Shown: positions 40,738 through 51,441, counted from the stretch's first letter. The stretch: 64,000 bases of DNA from Pseudocitrobacter corydidari (GCF_021172065.1 NZ_CP087880.1:4254583-4318582); one strand, 5' to 3'. Notes: generated by a model not told the origin, from the sequence alone. Numbers and translations are program-made.

Positions 40738-41208
40738 ATGCCACGTCGTCGCGTCATTGGTCAGCGTAAAATCCTGCCGGATCCTAAGTTCGGATCAGAA
40801 CTGCTGGCTAAATTTGTCAACATCCTGATGGTAGATGGTAAAAAATCTACTGCAGAAACTATCGTATACAGCGCGCTGGAGACCCTGGCTCAGCGCTCTG
40901 GTAAAAATGAACTGGAAGCTTTCGAAGTAGCTCTCGAAAACGTGCGCCCGACTGTCGAAGTTAAGTCTCGCCGCGTTGGTGGTTCTACTTATCAGGTACC
41001 AGTTGAAGTCCGTCCGGTCCGTCGTAATGCTCTGGCAATGCGTTGGATCGTTGAAGCTGCTCGTAAACGCGGTGATAAATCCATGGCTCTGCGCCTGGCG
41101 AACGAACTTTCTGATGCTGCAGAAAACAAAGGTACTGCAGTTAAGAAACGTGAAGACGTTCACCGTATGGCAGAAGCCAACAAGGCGTTCGCACACTACC
41201 GTTGGTAA
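40738..41208 (+). CDS. rpsG: 30S ribosomal protein S7
   Basis: 156 residues (MPRRRVIGQRKILPDPKFGS), the short form ending KAFAHYRW as in Salmonella and E. coli B, not the extended K-12 form. It nucleates assembly of the 30S head and is the autogenous repressor of the str operon. Confidence 0.97.
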   Translation: MPRRRVIGQRKILPDPKFGSELLAKFVNILMVDGKKSTAETIVYSALETLAQRSGKNELEAFEVALENVRPTVEVKSRRVGGSTYQVPVEVRPVRRNALAMRWIVEAARKRGDKSMALRLANELSDAAENKGTAVKKREDVHRMAEANKAFAHYRW

Positions 41209-41304
41209 TCCCTTCGGAGTATTAGTCACCAGGCGGGCGCTTCAGCGAAGCAGCCCGCTTTGGGTTACTTAACTGAACGCCTAAAAAGATAAACGAGGAA
41301 TCAA

Positions 41305-43419
41305 ATGGCTCGTACAACACCCATCGCACGCTACCGTAACATCGGTATCAGTGCGCACATCGACGCCGGTAAAACCACTACTACCGAACGTATTCTGTTC
41401 TACACCGGTGTAAACCACAAAATCGGTGAAGTTCACGACGGCGCGGCTACCATGGACTGGATGGAGCAGGAGCAGGAACGTGGTATTACCATCACTTCCG
41501 CAGCGACTACTGCATTCTGGTCTGGTATGGCTAAGCAGTATGAACCGCATCGCGTAAACATCATCGACACCCCGGGGCACGTTGACTTCACAATCGAAGT
41601 AGAACGTTCCATGCGTGTTCTTGATGGTGCGGTAATGGTTTACTGCGCAGTCGGTGGTGTTCAGCCACAGTCTGAAACCGTATGGCGTCAGGCTAACAAA
41701 TATAAAGTTCCGCGCATCGCGTTCGTTAACAAAATGGACCGTATGGGCGCTAACTTCCTGAAAGTTGTTGGTCAGATCAAAACCCGTCTGGGCGCGAACC
41801 CGGTTCCGCTGCAGCTGGCGATTGGTGCTGAAGAACATTTCACCGGTGTTGTTGACCTGGTGAAAATGAAAGCCATCAACTGGAACGATGCAGATCAGGG
41901 CGTTACCTTCGAATACGAAGATATCCCGGCTGACATGGTTGAACTGGCCAACGAATGGCACCAGAACCTGCTGGAATCCGCTGCTGAAGCTTCTGAAGAG
42001 CTGATGGAGAAATACCTGGGTGGTGAAGAACTGACTGAAGAAGAGATCAAAACTGCTCTGCGTCAGCGCGTTCTGAACAACGAAATCATCCTGGTAACCT
42101 GTGGTTCTGCGTTCAAGAACAAAGGTGTTCAGGCGATGCTGGATGCGGTAATTGATTACCTGCCATCCCCAATCGATGTTCCGGCGATCAACGGTATCCT
42201 GGACGACGGTAAAGACACGCCGGCTGAGCGTCACGCAAGTGATGACGAGCCGTTCGCTGCTCTGGCGTTCAAAATCGCTACCGACCCGTTCGTAGGTAAC
42301 CTGACCTTCTTCCGCGTGTACTCCGGTGTGGTTAACTCTGGTGATACCGTACTGAACTCCGTGAAAGCTGCACGTGAGCGTTTCGGTCGTATCGTTCAGA
42401 TGCACGCTAACAAACGTGAAGAGATCAAAGAAGTTCGCGCGGGCGATATCGCTGCTGCAATCGGTCTGAAAGACGTAACCACTGGTGACACTCTGTGTGA
42501 TCAAGATGCGCCGATCATTCTGGAACGTATGGAATTCCCTGAGCCGGTAATCTCCATCGCAGTTGAACCGAAAACCAAAGCTGACCAGGAAAAAATGGGT
42601 CTGGCTCTGGGCCGTCTGGCTAAAGAAGACCCGTCATTCCGCGTATGGACTGACGAAGAATCTAACCAGACCATCATCGCTGGTATGGGTGAGCTGCACC
42701 TCGACATCATCGTTGACCGTATGAAACGTGAATTCAACGTTGAAGCGAACGTCGGTAAACCTCAGGTTGCTTACCGCGAAGCGATTCGCGCGAAAGTTAC
42801 CGATATCGAAGGTAAACACGCGAAACAGTCTGGTGGTCGCGGTCAGTATGGTCACGTCGTTATCGACATGTATCCGCTGGAGCCGGGCTCTAACCCGAAA
42901 GGTTACGAGTTCATCAACGACATCAAAGGTGGTGTAATTCCTGGCGAATACATCCCGGCCGTTGATAAAGGCATCCAGGAACAGCTGAAGTCTGGTCCGC
43001 TGGCTGGTTACCCGGTTGTAGACATGGGTGTTCGTCTGCACTTCGGTTCTTACCACGACGTTGACTCCTCTGAACTGGCGTTTAAACTGGCTGCTTCTAT
43101 TGCCTTTAAAGAAGGCTTTAAGAAAGCAAAACCTGTTCTGCTTGAGCCGATCATGAAGGTTGAAGTAGAAACTCCGGAAGAGAACACTGGTGATGTTATC
43201 GGTGACTTGAGCCGTCGTCGCGGTATGCTGCGCGGTCAGGAATCTGAAGTAACTGGCGTTAAGATCCACGCTGAAGTTCCGCTGTCTGAAATGTTCGGAT
43301 ATGCAACTCAGCTGCGTTCTCTGACCAAAGGTCGTGCATCATACACCATGGAATTCCTGAAGTATGATGATGCGCCGAACAACGTTGCTCAGGCCGTAAT
43401 CGAAGCCCGTGGTAAATAA
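41305..43419 (+). CDS. fusA: Elongation factor G
   Basis: 704 residues, the E. coli length. GTPase motifs: AHIDAGKTTT (about 17-26), DTPGHVDFT and NKMDR, followed by domains II-V. It drives translocation and, with RRF, ribosome recycling. Strong codon bias toward highly expressed genes. The hairpin after its stop leads into tufA. Confidence 0.98.
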   Translation: MARTTPIARYRNIGISAHIDAGKTTTTERILFYTGVNHKIGEVHDGAATMDWMEQEQERGITITSAATTAFWSGMAKQYEPHRVNIIDTPGHVDFTIEVERSMRVLDGAVMVYCAVGGVQPQSETVWRQANKYKVPRIAFVNKMDRMGANFLKVVGQIKTRLGANPVPLQLAIGAEEHFTGVVDLVKMKAINWNDADQGVTFEYEDIPADMVELANEWHQNLLESAAEASEELMEKYLGGEELTEEEIKTALRQRVLNNEIILVTCGSAFKNKGVQAMLDAVIDYLPSPIDVPAINGILDDGKDTPAERHASDDEPFAALAFKIATDPFVGNLTFFRVYSGVVNSGDTVLNSVKAARERFGRIVQMHANKREEIKEVRAGDIAAAIGLKDVTTGDTLCDQDAPIILERMEFPEPVISIAVEPKTKADQEKMGLALGRLAKEDPSFRVWTDEESNQTIIAGMGELHLDIIVDRMKREFNVEANVGKPQVAYREAIRAKVTDIEGKHAKQSGGRGQYGHVVIDMYPLEPGSNPKGYEFINDIKGGVIPGEYIPAVDKGIQEQLKSGPLAGYPVVDMGVRLHFGSYHDVDSSELAFKLAASIAFKEGFKKAKPVLLEPIMKVEVETPEENTGDVIGDLSRRRGMLRGQESEVTGVKIHAEVPLSEMFGYATQLRSLTKGRASYTMEFLKYDDAPNNVAQAVIEARGK

Positions 43420-43443
43420 TCCCCGGGGTTAAAACCTAAGTCC

Positions 43444-43470
43444 CGTGCTCTCTCCTGAAGGGGAGAGCAC
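43444..43470 (+). promoter_or_regulatory. Hairpin between fusA and tufA
   Basis: GTGCTCTC and GAGAGCAC arms with CC/GG extension form a strong stem 24 bases after the fusA stop and 19 before the tufA GTG. No T run is present, so it more likely shapes mRNA processing or tufA translation than terminates. Confidence 0.6.
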
Positions 43471-43489
43471 TATAGTAAGGAATATAGCC

Positions 43490-44674
43490 GTGTCTAAAGA
43501 AAAATTTGAACGTACAAAACCGCACGTCAACGTTGGTACTATCGGCCACGTCGACCACGGTAAAACTACTCTGACCGCTGCAATCACCACCGTACTGGCT
43601 AAAACCTACGGCGGTGCTGCTCGTGCTTTCGACCAGATCGATAACGCACCGGAAGAAAAAGCTCGTGGTATCACCATCAACACTTCCCACGTTGAATATG
43701 ACACCCCGACTCGCCACTACGCGCACGTAGACTGCCCAGGCCACGCCGACTATGTTAAAAACATGATCACCGGTGCTGCGCAGATGGACGGCGCGATCCT
43801 GGTTGTTGCTGCGACTGACGGCCCGATGCCGCAGACTCGTGAGCACATCCTGCTGGGTCGTCAGGTAGGCGTTCCGTACATCATCGTGTTCCTGAACAAA
43901 TGTGACATGGTTGATGACGAAGAGCTGCTGGAACTGGTAGAAATGGAAGTTCGTGAACTTCTGTCTCAGTACGACTTCCCGGGCGACGACACTCCGATCG
44001 TTCGTGGTTCTGCTCTGAAAGCGCTGGAAGGCGAAGCAGAGTGGGAAGCGAAAATCATCGAACTGGCTGGCTTCCTGGATTCTTACATCCCGGAACCAGA
44101 ACGTGCTATCGACAAGCCGTTCCTGCTGCCGATCGAAGACGTATTCTCCATCTCCGGTCGTGGTACCGTTGTTACCGGTCGTGTAGAACGCGGTATCATC
44201 AAAGTTGGTGAAGAAGTTGAAATCGTTGGTATCAAAGAGACTGCTAAGTCTACCTGTACTGGCGTTGAAATGTTCCGCAAACTGCTGGACGAAGGCCGTG
44301 CTGGTGAGAACGTTGGTGTTCTGCTGCGTGGTATCAAACGTGAAGAAATCGAACGTGGTCAGGTACTGGCTAAGCCGGGTTCCATCAAGCCGCACACCAA
44401 ATTCGAATCTGAAGTTTATATCCTGTCCAAAGACGAAGGCGGCCGTCATACTCCGTTCTTCAAAGGCTACCGTCCGCAGTTCTACTTCCGTACTACTGAC
44501 GTGACTGGTACCATCGAACTGCCGGAAGGCGTAGAGATGGTAATGCCGGGCGACAACATCAAAATGGTTGTTACCCTGATCCACCCGATCGCGATGGACG
44601 ACGGTCTGCGTTTCGCAATCCGTGAAGGCGGCCGTACCGTTGGCGCGGGCGTTGTTGCTAAAGTAATGAGCTAA
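43490..44674 (+). CDS. tufA: Elongation factor Tu
   Basis: 394 residues from GTG 43490, preceded by TAAGGA, as in E. coli tufA; an upstream ATG would add a non-homologous 15 residues. GTPase motifs GHVDHGKTT, DCPGHADY and NKCD. Brings aminoacyl-tRNA to the ribosome. The kirromycin/effector regions look normal. A strong terminator ends the operon. Confidence 0.98.
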   Translation: MSKEKFERTKPHVNVGTIGHVDHGKTTLTAAITTVLAKTYGGAARAFDQIDNAPEEKARGITINTSHVEYDTPTRHYAHVDCPGHADYVKNMITGAAQMDGAILVVAATDGPMPQTREHILLGRQVGVPYIIVFLNKCDMVDDEELLELVEMEVRELLSQYDFPGDDTPIVRGSALKALEGEAEWEAKIIELAGFLDSYIPEPERAIDKPFLLPIEDVFSISGRGTVVTGRVERGIIKVGEEVEIVGIKETAKSTCTGVEMFRKLLDEGRAGENVGVLLRGIKREEIERGQVLAKPGSIKPHTKFESEVYILSKDEGGRHTPFFKGYRPQFYFRTTDVTGTIELPEGVEMVMPGDNIKMVVTLIHPIAMDDGLRFAIREGGRTVGAGVVAKVMS

Positions 44675-44699
44675 TTATTAATTAATTAGTTTTGAGCTT

Positions 44700-44725
44700 A
44701 AAAAGGGCGCTTCGGCGCCCTTTTT
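44700..44725 (+). terminator. Terminator of the str operon
   Basis: AAAAAGGGCGC-ttcg-GCGCCCTTTTT: a UUCG-loop stem with flanking A and T runs, 26 bases after the tufA stop. Confidence 0.93.
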
Positions 44726-44802
44726 GCTGTCTATTATTTCTGCTTTCATTTTTTATTTAAAAATGCGCACCCGCTGCGTCATTTGTCATCTACTATTGTA
44801 AT

Positions 44803-44821
44803 CATAACTATTCTCATTTAC
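44803..44821 (-). promoter_or_regulatory. Probable Fur box upstream of bfd
   Basis: On the minus strand GTAAATGAGAATAGTTATG matches 13 of 19 bases of the Fur consensus. It lies 31 bases before the bfd start; bfd is Fur-repressed in E. coli. Confidence 0.6.
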
Positions 44822-44851
44822 ACTCTGTTCATAAATTAAGCGGGAGTCATT

Positions 44852-45046
44852 ATGTACGTTTGTTTGTGTAACGGTGTAAGCGATAAAAAAATTCGCCAGG
44901 TAGTTCGCCAGTTTCATCCTCAATCTTTCCAACAATTACGCAAATTTATACCCGTGGGAAATCAATGCGGTAAGTGCGTACGTGCGGCCCGCGAAGTGAT
45001 GGAAGACGAATTAACGCAGATGCCGGAATATCAGGAAATCGCCTGA
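44852..45046 (+). CDS. bfd: Bacterioferritin-associated ferredoxin
   Basis: 64 residues. [2Fe-2S] ligands Cys4, Cys6, Cys39 and Cys42 (YVCLCNG, GNQCGKC), the Bfd arrangement. It reduces and mobilises iron from Bfr, encoded 71 bases downstream. A Fur box upstream fits induction under iron limitation. Confidence 0.96.
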   Translation: MYVCLCNGVSDKKIRQVVRQFHPQSFQQLRKFIPVGNQCGKCVRAAREVMEDELTQMPEYQEIA

Positions 45047-45117
45047 GCCCGATTCTTTTTTTGACATCCCTGTAGCCCGATCTACGCTTCAATAAGTGGA
45101 AGCGGAGGGACTACATA

Positions 45118-45594
45118 ATGAAAGGTGATGTTAAGGTTATAAATTATCTCAATAAATTATTGGGAAATGAGCTTGTCGCAATCAACCAATACTTTCTCCA
45201 TGCGAGAATGTTCAAAAACTGGGGCCTGATGCGCCTCAACGATATCGAGTATCACGAATCAATCGATGAGATGAAGCACGCAGATAAATATATCGAGCGT
45301 ATTTTATTTCTCGAAGGGATACCGAATCTCCAGGATCTGGGCAAACTGCAAATTGGCGAAGATGTGGAAGAGATGCTGCAATCGGATCTCCGCCTTGAGC
45401 TGGAAGGCGCGAAAGATCTTCGTGAAGCCATTGCCTACGCCGACAGCGTTCATGACTATGTGAGCCGCGATATGCTTATCAACATCCTCAGTGAAGAAGA
45501 GCATCATATCGACTGGCTGGAAACCGAACTGGACCTGATCGGCAAGATTGGCCTGCAAAATTATCTGCAGTCACAAATCAAAGTTGAAGACTAA
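45118..45594 (+). CDS. bfr: Bacterioferritin
   Basis: 158 residues. Ferritin four-helix bundle with ferroxidase residues Glu18, Glu51 and His54 and the heme ligand Met52 (IDEMKHAD). GCGGAGG precedes ATG. The 24-mer stores iron. Its last 4 bases overlap the convergent hopD end, and its terminator lies inside hopD. Confidence 0.97.
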   Translation: MKGDVKVINYLNKLLGNELVAINQYFLHARMFKNWGLMRLNDIEYHESIDEMKHADKYIERILFLEGIPNLQDLGKLQIGEDVEEMLQSDLRLELEGAKDLREAIAYADSVHDYVSRDMLINILSEEEHHIDWLETELDLIGKIGLQNYLQSQIKVED

Positions 45595-46055
45595 AACATC
45601 CTAAGCCCGAATATGATGAAACCCGCTGCGGCCAGAAAGGGACCAAATGGCAGCGGGTTTTTTATTGCCTGCCACTTGCATTGATGGAGCGCTGACAGGC
45701 TGATAAAGAGCAGGGCCAACAACGCGGCAGAGAGTATCAGCTCAGGAAGCACTTGCCAGCCATGCCATGCGCCCAGCGCGGCGAGCAATTTGACATCGCC
45801 ATAGCCTAACCCTTCCCGATGGCGCACGCCCCGATATCCCCAGTAAATCAGCGCAAAGGCGACATATCCTCCAATGGCTCCCCATAATGATAAGGATAAC
45901 CGCGCAGGGTAAAGGCACAGGTGATACAGCACGCCGCCCCACAAGAGCGGACAGGTCAGTCTGTCTGGCAGCAGACCGGTACGCCAGTCATGCCAGCTAA
46001 GCGCCAGTGTTAATAGCGTGTAGAAAATGAAGAAGGGCAGGGGAGCATAAGCCAT
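45591..46055 (-). CDS. hopD: Short prepilin peptidase (A24 family), HopD-type
   Basis: 154 residues from ATG 46055, preceded by GGAGG; the frame is open 22 codons further, but those residues do not look homologous. It has the A24 aspartic peptidase core, with the first Asp in ALSWHDWRTG and the second in GLGYGDVKLLAALG, and several membrane helices. It lacks the N-terminal cysteine-rich methyltransferase domain of full prepilin peptidases. E. coli K-12 has gspO and the gsp operon here; in this window no gsp gene is present. Salmonella has a similar short hopD beside bfr. Substrate unknown. Confidence 0.85.
   Translation of the reverse strand: MAYAPLPFFIFYTLLTLALSWHDWRTGLLPDRLTCPLLWGGVLYHLCLYPARLSLSLWGAIGGYVAFALIYWGYRGVRHREGLGYGDVKLLAALGAWHGWQVLPELILSAALLALLFISLSALHQCKWQAIKNPLPFGPFLAAAGFIIFGLRMF
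45620..45664 (+). terminator. bfr terminator lying inside hopD
   Basis: AACCCGCTGC and GCAGCGGGTT arms around a 20-base loop are followed by TTTTTT. The structure is in the correct sense for bfr, 25 bases after its stop, and is also coding sequence for the C-terminus of HopD. Confidence 0.8.
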
Positions 46056-46229
46056 ACGCGCCTCCGGTAAGTTGTCCAGGCCACGAGTGTGGCGAAGGCT
46101 TGCCCTGGACGCAAAAGGCAAAACACAGTGCTGCGAGCCGCTTTCCCGTATTTCTCACGCGATGACATCTTTTACAGTGCGGGATGCGCGCAATAACGCA
46201 AATCGTCATGACTAATTTCTAAACACCCC

Positions 46230-46257
46230 TTGCTTCGCGCTGGTATTTGCGTATAAT
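46230..46257 (+). promoter_or_regulatory. S10 operon promoter
   Basis: TTGCTT (46230-46235) and TATAAT (46252-46257) with a 16-base spacer precede rpsJ by about 170 bases. The stretch 46056-46229 between hopD and this promoter shows no recognised gene. Confidence 0.85.
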
Positions 46258-46264
46258 GCGCGGG

Positions 46265-46430
46265 CTTGTCTAATATTGACAGCGGTTCAATCTGAACCCG
46301 ATGGCGCTTTTTGGTCATCAACAATGCTCCCAATTGGGGGGCTACGTAAGAACGGTTACACTCTCCCATCAATCGTAATGGGTTTGAGGAGTAATCATTT
46401 CGTCTATAAAATAATTGGAGCTCTGGTCTC
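46265..46430 (+). promoter_or_regulatory. S10 leader (L4-responsive attenuator and translational control)
   Basis: The about 165-base leader has the length and motifs of the E. coli S10 leader. A hairpin with CTCCCATCAATCGTAATGGG and a following TTTGAGGAG correspond to the HE/HD region at which L4 stimulates NusA-dependent termination and blocks translation. Assigned by recognition of the conserved leader. Confidence 0.8.
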
Positions 46431-46742
46431 ATGCAGAACCAAAGAATCCGTATCCGCCTTAAAGCGTTTGATCATCGTCTGATCGATCAATCAACCGCGG
46501 AAATCGTCGAGACTGCCAAGCGCACTGGTGCGCAGGTTCGCGGTCCGATCCCGCTGCCGACCCGCAAAGAGCGCTTTACCGTTCTGATCTCTCCGCACGT
46601 TAACAAAGACGCGCGCGATCAGTACGAAATTCGCACTCACAAGCGTCTGGTTGACATCGTTGAGCCAACCGAGAAAACCGTTGATGCTCTGATGCGTCTG
46701 GACCTGGCTGCCGGTGTAGACGTGCAGATCAGCCTGGGTTAA
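46431..46742 (+). CDS. rpsJ: 30S ribosomal protein S10
   Basis: 103 residues ([20 protein letters not shown]). Head protein of the 30S subunit; also NusE, a partner of NusB and NusG in antitermination. First gene of the S10 operon, translated under L4 control. Confidence 0.98.
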
Positions 46743-46774
46743 TCAGGTCATCGAGCGATTGAGAGGTTGATACA

Positions 46775-48319
<1,545 letters not shown>

Positions 48320-48336
48320 GTCGGAGGAGTAATACA

Positions 48337-49158
48337 ATGGCAGTTGTTAAATGTAAACCGACATCTCCGGGTCGTCGCCACGTAGTTAAAGTGGTTAACC
48401 CTGAGCTGCACAAGGGCAAACCTTTTGCTCCGTTGCTGGAAAAAAACAGCAAATCCGGTGGTCGTAACAACAATGGCCGTATCACCACTCGTCACATCGG
48501 TGGTGGCCATAAGCAGGCTTATCGTATTGTTGACTTCAAACGCAACAAAGACGGTATCCCGGCAACAGTTGAACGTCTTGAGTACGATCCGAACCGCTCC
48601 GCGAACATCGCGCTGGTTCTGTACAAAGATGGCGAACGCCGTTACATCCTGGCCCCTAAAGGCCTGAAAGCTGGCGACCAGATTCAGTCTGGCGTTGATG
48701 CTGCAATCAAAGCAGGTAACACCCTGCCGATGCGCAATATCCCGGTTGGTTCTACCGTTCATAACGTAGAAATGAAACCAGGTAAAGGCGGTCAGCTGGC
48801 ACGTTCCGCTGGTACTTACGTTCAGATCGTTGCTCGCGATGGTGCTTATGTCACCCTGCGTCTGCGTTCTGGTGAAATGCGTAAAGTCGAAGCAGACTGC
48901 CGTGCAACTCTGGGCGAAGTTGGCAATGCTGAGCATATGCTGCGCGTTCTGGGTAAAGCAGGTGCTGCACGCTGGCGTGGTGTTCGTCCTACCGTTCGCG
49001 GTACTGCGATGAACCCAGTCGATCACCCACATGGTGGTGGTGAAGGTCGTAACTTTGGTAAGCACCCGGTATCCCCGTGGGGCCTGCAGACCAAAGGTAA
49101 GAAGACCCGCAGCAACAAGCGTACTGATAAATTCATCGTACGTCGCCGTAGCAAATAA
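48337..49158 (+). CDS. rplB: 50S ribosomal protein L2
   Basis: 273 residues. Peptidyl transferase-centre protein; the conserved NPVDHPHGGGEGRN loop with the essential His229 region is intact, and the basic tail ends IVRRRSK. GGAGG precedes ATG. Confidence 0.98.
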   Translation: MAVVKCKPTSPGRRHVVKVVNPELHKGKPFAPLLEKNSKSGGRNNNGRITTRHIGGGHKQAYRIVDFKRNKDGIPATVERLEYDPNRSANIALVLYKDGERRYILAPKGLKAGDQIQSGVDAAIKAGNTLPMRNIPVGSTVHNVEMKPGKGGQLARSAGTYVQIVARDGAYVTLRLRSGEMRKVEADCRATLGEVGNAEHMLRVLGKAGAARWRGVRPTVRGTAMNPVDHPHGGGEGRNFGKHPVSPWGLQTKGKKTRSNKRTDKFIVRRRSK

Positions 49159-49171
49159 TTTTAGAGGATAA

Positions 49172-49453
<282 letters not shown>

Positions 49454-49467
49454 GGTAGGAGGAAGAG

Positions 49468-49800
49468 ATGGAAACTTTAGCTCAACATCGCCATGCTCGT
49501 TCTTCTGCTCAGAAGGTTCGCCTTGTTGCTGACCTGATTCGCGGTAAGAAAGTGTCGCAGGCCCTGGATATTCTGACCTACACCAATAAGAAAGCGGCTG
49601 TACTGGTCAAGAAAGTACTGGAATCTGCCATTGCTAACGCTGAACACAACGATGGCGCTGACATTGACGATCTGAAAGTTGCGAAAATTTTCGTAGACGA
49701 AGGCCCGAGCATGAAGCGCATTATGCCGCGTGCAAAAGGTCGTGCAGATCGCATCCTGAAGCGCACCAGCCACATTACTGTGGTTGTGTCCGATCGCTGA
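49468..49800 (+). CDS. rplV: 50S ribosomal protein L22
   Basis: 110 residues. The beta hairpin lining the exit tunnel (GPSMKRIMPRAKGRADRI), the site of macrolide-resistance deletions, is complete. GTAGGAGG precedes ATG. Confidence 0.98.
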   Translation: METLAQHRHARSSAQKVRLVADLIRGKKVSQALDILTYTNKKAAVLVKKVLESAIANAEHNDGADIDDLKVAKIFVDEGPSMKRIMPRAKGRADRILKRTSHITVVVSDR

Positions 49801-49817
49801 GACTCTGGAGACTAGCA

Positions 49818-50516
49818 ATGGGTCAGAAAGTACATCCTAATGGTATTCGCCTGGGTATTGTCAAACCATGGAACTCTACCTGGTTCGCGAACACCAAAGA
49901 ATTCGCTGACAACCTGGACAGCGATTTTAAAGTACGTCAGTACCTGACGAAGGAACTGGCAAAAGCGTCCGTATCTCGTATCGTTATCGAGCGTCCGGCT
50001 AAGAGCATCCGTGTGACTATTCACACTGCTCGCCCGGGTATCGTTATCGGTAAGAAAGGCGAAGACGTAGAAAAACTGCGCAAGGTCGTAGCGGATATCG
50101 CTGGCGTTCCTGCTCAGATCAATATCGCCGAAGTTCGTAAGCCTGAACTGGACGCTAAATTGGTTGCTGACAGCATCACTTCTCAGCTGGAACGTCGCGT
50201 TATGTTCCGTCGTGCTATGAAGCGTGCTGTACAGAACGCAATGCGTCTGGGCGCTAAAGGTATCAAAGTTGAAGTTAGCGGCCGTCTGGGCGGCGCGGAA
50301 ATCGCACGTACCGAATGGTACCGTGAAGGTCGCGTACCGCTGCACACTCTGCGTGCTGACATCGACTACAACACCTCTGAAGCGCACACCACTTACGGTG
50401 TAATCGGCGTTAAGGTATGGATCTTCAAAGGTGAGATCCTGGGTGGTATGGCTGCTGTTGAACAACCGGAACCGGCTGCTCAACCTAAAAAGCAGCAGCG
50501 TAAAGGCCGTAAATAA
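49818..50516 (+). CDS. rpsC: 30S ribosomal protein S3
   Basis: 232 residues (E. coli 233). N-terminal KH domain (ARPGIVIGKKGEDVEKL) and C-terminal domain; it helps form the mRNA entry helicase with S4 and S5. Tail rich in Pro, Gln and Lys. Confidence 0.98.
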   Translation: MGQKVHPNGIRLGIVKPWNSTWFANTKEFADNLDSDFKVRQYLTKELAKASVSRIVIERPAKSIRVTIHTARPGIVIGKKGEDVEKLRKVVADIAGVPAQINIAEVRKPELDAKLVADSITSQLERRVMFRRAMKRAVQNAMRLGAKGIKVEVSGRLGGAEIARTEWYREGRVPLHTLRADIDYNTSEAHTTYGVIGVKVWIFKGEILGGMAAVEQPEPAAQPKKQQRKGRK

Positions 50517-50528
50517 GGAGCGTCGCTG

Positions 50529-50939
50529 ATGTTACAACCAAAGCGTACAAAATTCCGTAAAGTGCACAAAGGCCGTAACCGCGGTCTGGCGCAGGGTACG
50601 GATGTTAGCTTCGGCACTTTCGGTCTGAAAGCTGTTGGCCGTGGTCGTCTGACTGCACGTCAGATCGAAGCAGCACGTCGTGCTATGACCCGTGCAGTGA
50701 AGCGTCAAGGTAAAATCTGGATCCGTGTATTCCCGGACAAACCGATTACCGAGAAGCCTCTTGAAGTTCGTATGGGTAAAGGTAAAGGTAACGTGGAGTA
50801 TTGGGTTGCCTTGATTCAGCCGGGCAAAGTCCTGTATGAAATGGACGGTGTACCGGAAGAGCTGGCCCGTGAAGCATTCGGCCTCGCAGCCGCGAAACTG
50901 CCGATCAAAACCACCTTTGTAACTAAGACGGTGATGTAA
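50529..50939 (+). CDS. rplP: 50S ribosomal protein L16
   Basis: 136 residues (MLQPKRTKFRKVHKGRNRG). Late-assembly protein at the A site; Arg81, the substrate of the hydroxylase YcfD/RoxA in E. coli, lies in the KPLEVRMGKGKG segment. Stop shares a base with rpmC start (TAATG). Confidence 0.98.
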   Translation: MLQPKRTKFRKVHKGRNRGLAQGTDVSFGTFGLKAVGRGRLTARQIEAARRAMTRAVKRQGKIWIRVFPDKPITEKPLEVRMGKGKGNVEYWVALIQPGKVLYEMDGVPEELAREAFGLAAAKLPIKTTFVTKTVM

Positions 50940-51130
50940 TGAAAGCAAAAGAGCTGCGTGAAAAAAGCGTTGAAGATCTGAACGCTGAGCTGCTGAACTT
51001 GCTGCGTGAGCAGTTCAACCTGCGCATGCAGGCTGCAAGTGGCCAGCTGCAACAGACTCATCTGCTGAAGCAAGTGCGTCGTGATGTTGCACGTGTTAAG
51101 ACTTTACTGACTCAGAAGGCGGGTGCGTAA
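50939..51130 (+). CDS. rpmC: 50S ribosomal protein L29
   Basis: 63 residues, two long helices (MKAKELREKSVEDLNAELLN). At the tunnel exit beside L23. Its start and stop each share a base with the neighbours. Confidence 0.97.
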   Translation: MKAKELREKSVEDLNAELLNLLREQFNLRMQAASGQLQQTHLLKQVRRDVARVKTLLTQKAGA

Positions 51131-51384
51131 TGACCGATAAAATCCGTACTCTGCAAGGTCGCGTCGTTAGCGCGAAAATGGAGAAATCCATTGTTGTTGC
51201 TATCGAACGTTTTGTGAAACACCCGATCTACGGTAAATTCATCAAACGTACGACCAAACTGCACGTACATGACGAGAACAACGAATGCGGTACCGGTGAC
51301 GTGGTTGAAATCCGCGAATGCCGTCCGCTGTCCAAGACTAAGTCCTGGACGCTGGTTCGCGTTGTAGAGAAAGCGGTTCTGTAA
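51130..51384 (+). CDS. rpsQ: 30S ribosomal protein S17
   Basis: 84 residues (MTDKIRTLQGRVVSAKMEKS), OB fold, primary 16S binder. Last gene of the S10 operon; the terminator follows 23 bases later. Confidence 0.98.
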   Translation: MTDKIRTLQGRVVSAKMEKSIVVAIERFVKHPIYGKFIKRTTKLHVHDENNECGTGDVVEIRECRPLSKTKSWTLVRVVEKAVL

Positions 51385-51407
51385 TACAGTACTCGTTCTC
51401 GATACGA

Positions 51408-51440
51408 ATAAACGGCTCAGCGATGAGCCGTTTATTTTTT
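51408..51440 (+). terminator. Terminator of the S10 operon
   Basis: ATAAACGGCTCA-gcga-TGAGCCGTTTAT followed by TTTTTT lies between rpsQ and the spc promoter. Confidence 0.9.
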
Positions 51441-51441
51441 C

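Noticed and set aside
41281..42504. 407-codon minus-strand frame opposite fusA
   Set aside because: It is the mirror of strongly biased EF-G codons; no ribosome site and no recognisable domain.
43436..44584. 382-codon minus-strand frame opposite tufA
   Set aside because: Shadow of EF-Tu codon bias, with low-complexity composition and no homology.
46056..46121. 22-residue N-terminal extension of hopD
   Set aside because: GGAGG sits before the internal ATG at 46055 and the extension has no peptidase homology.
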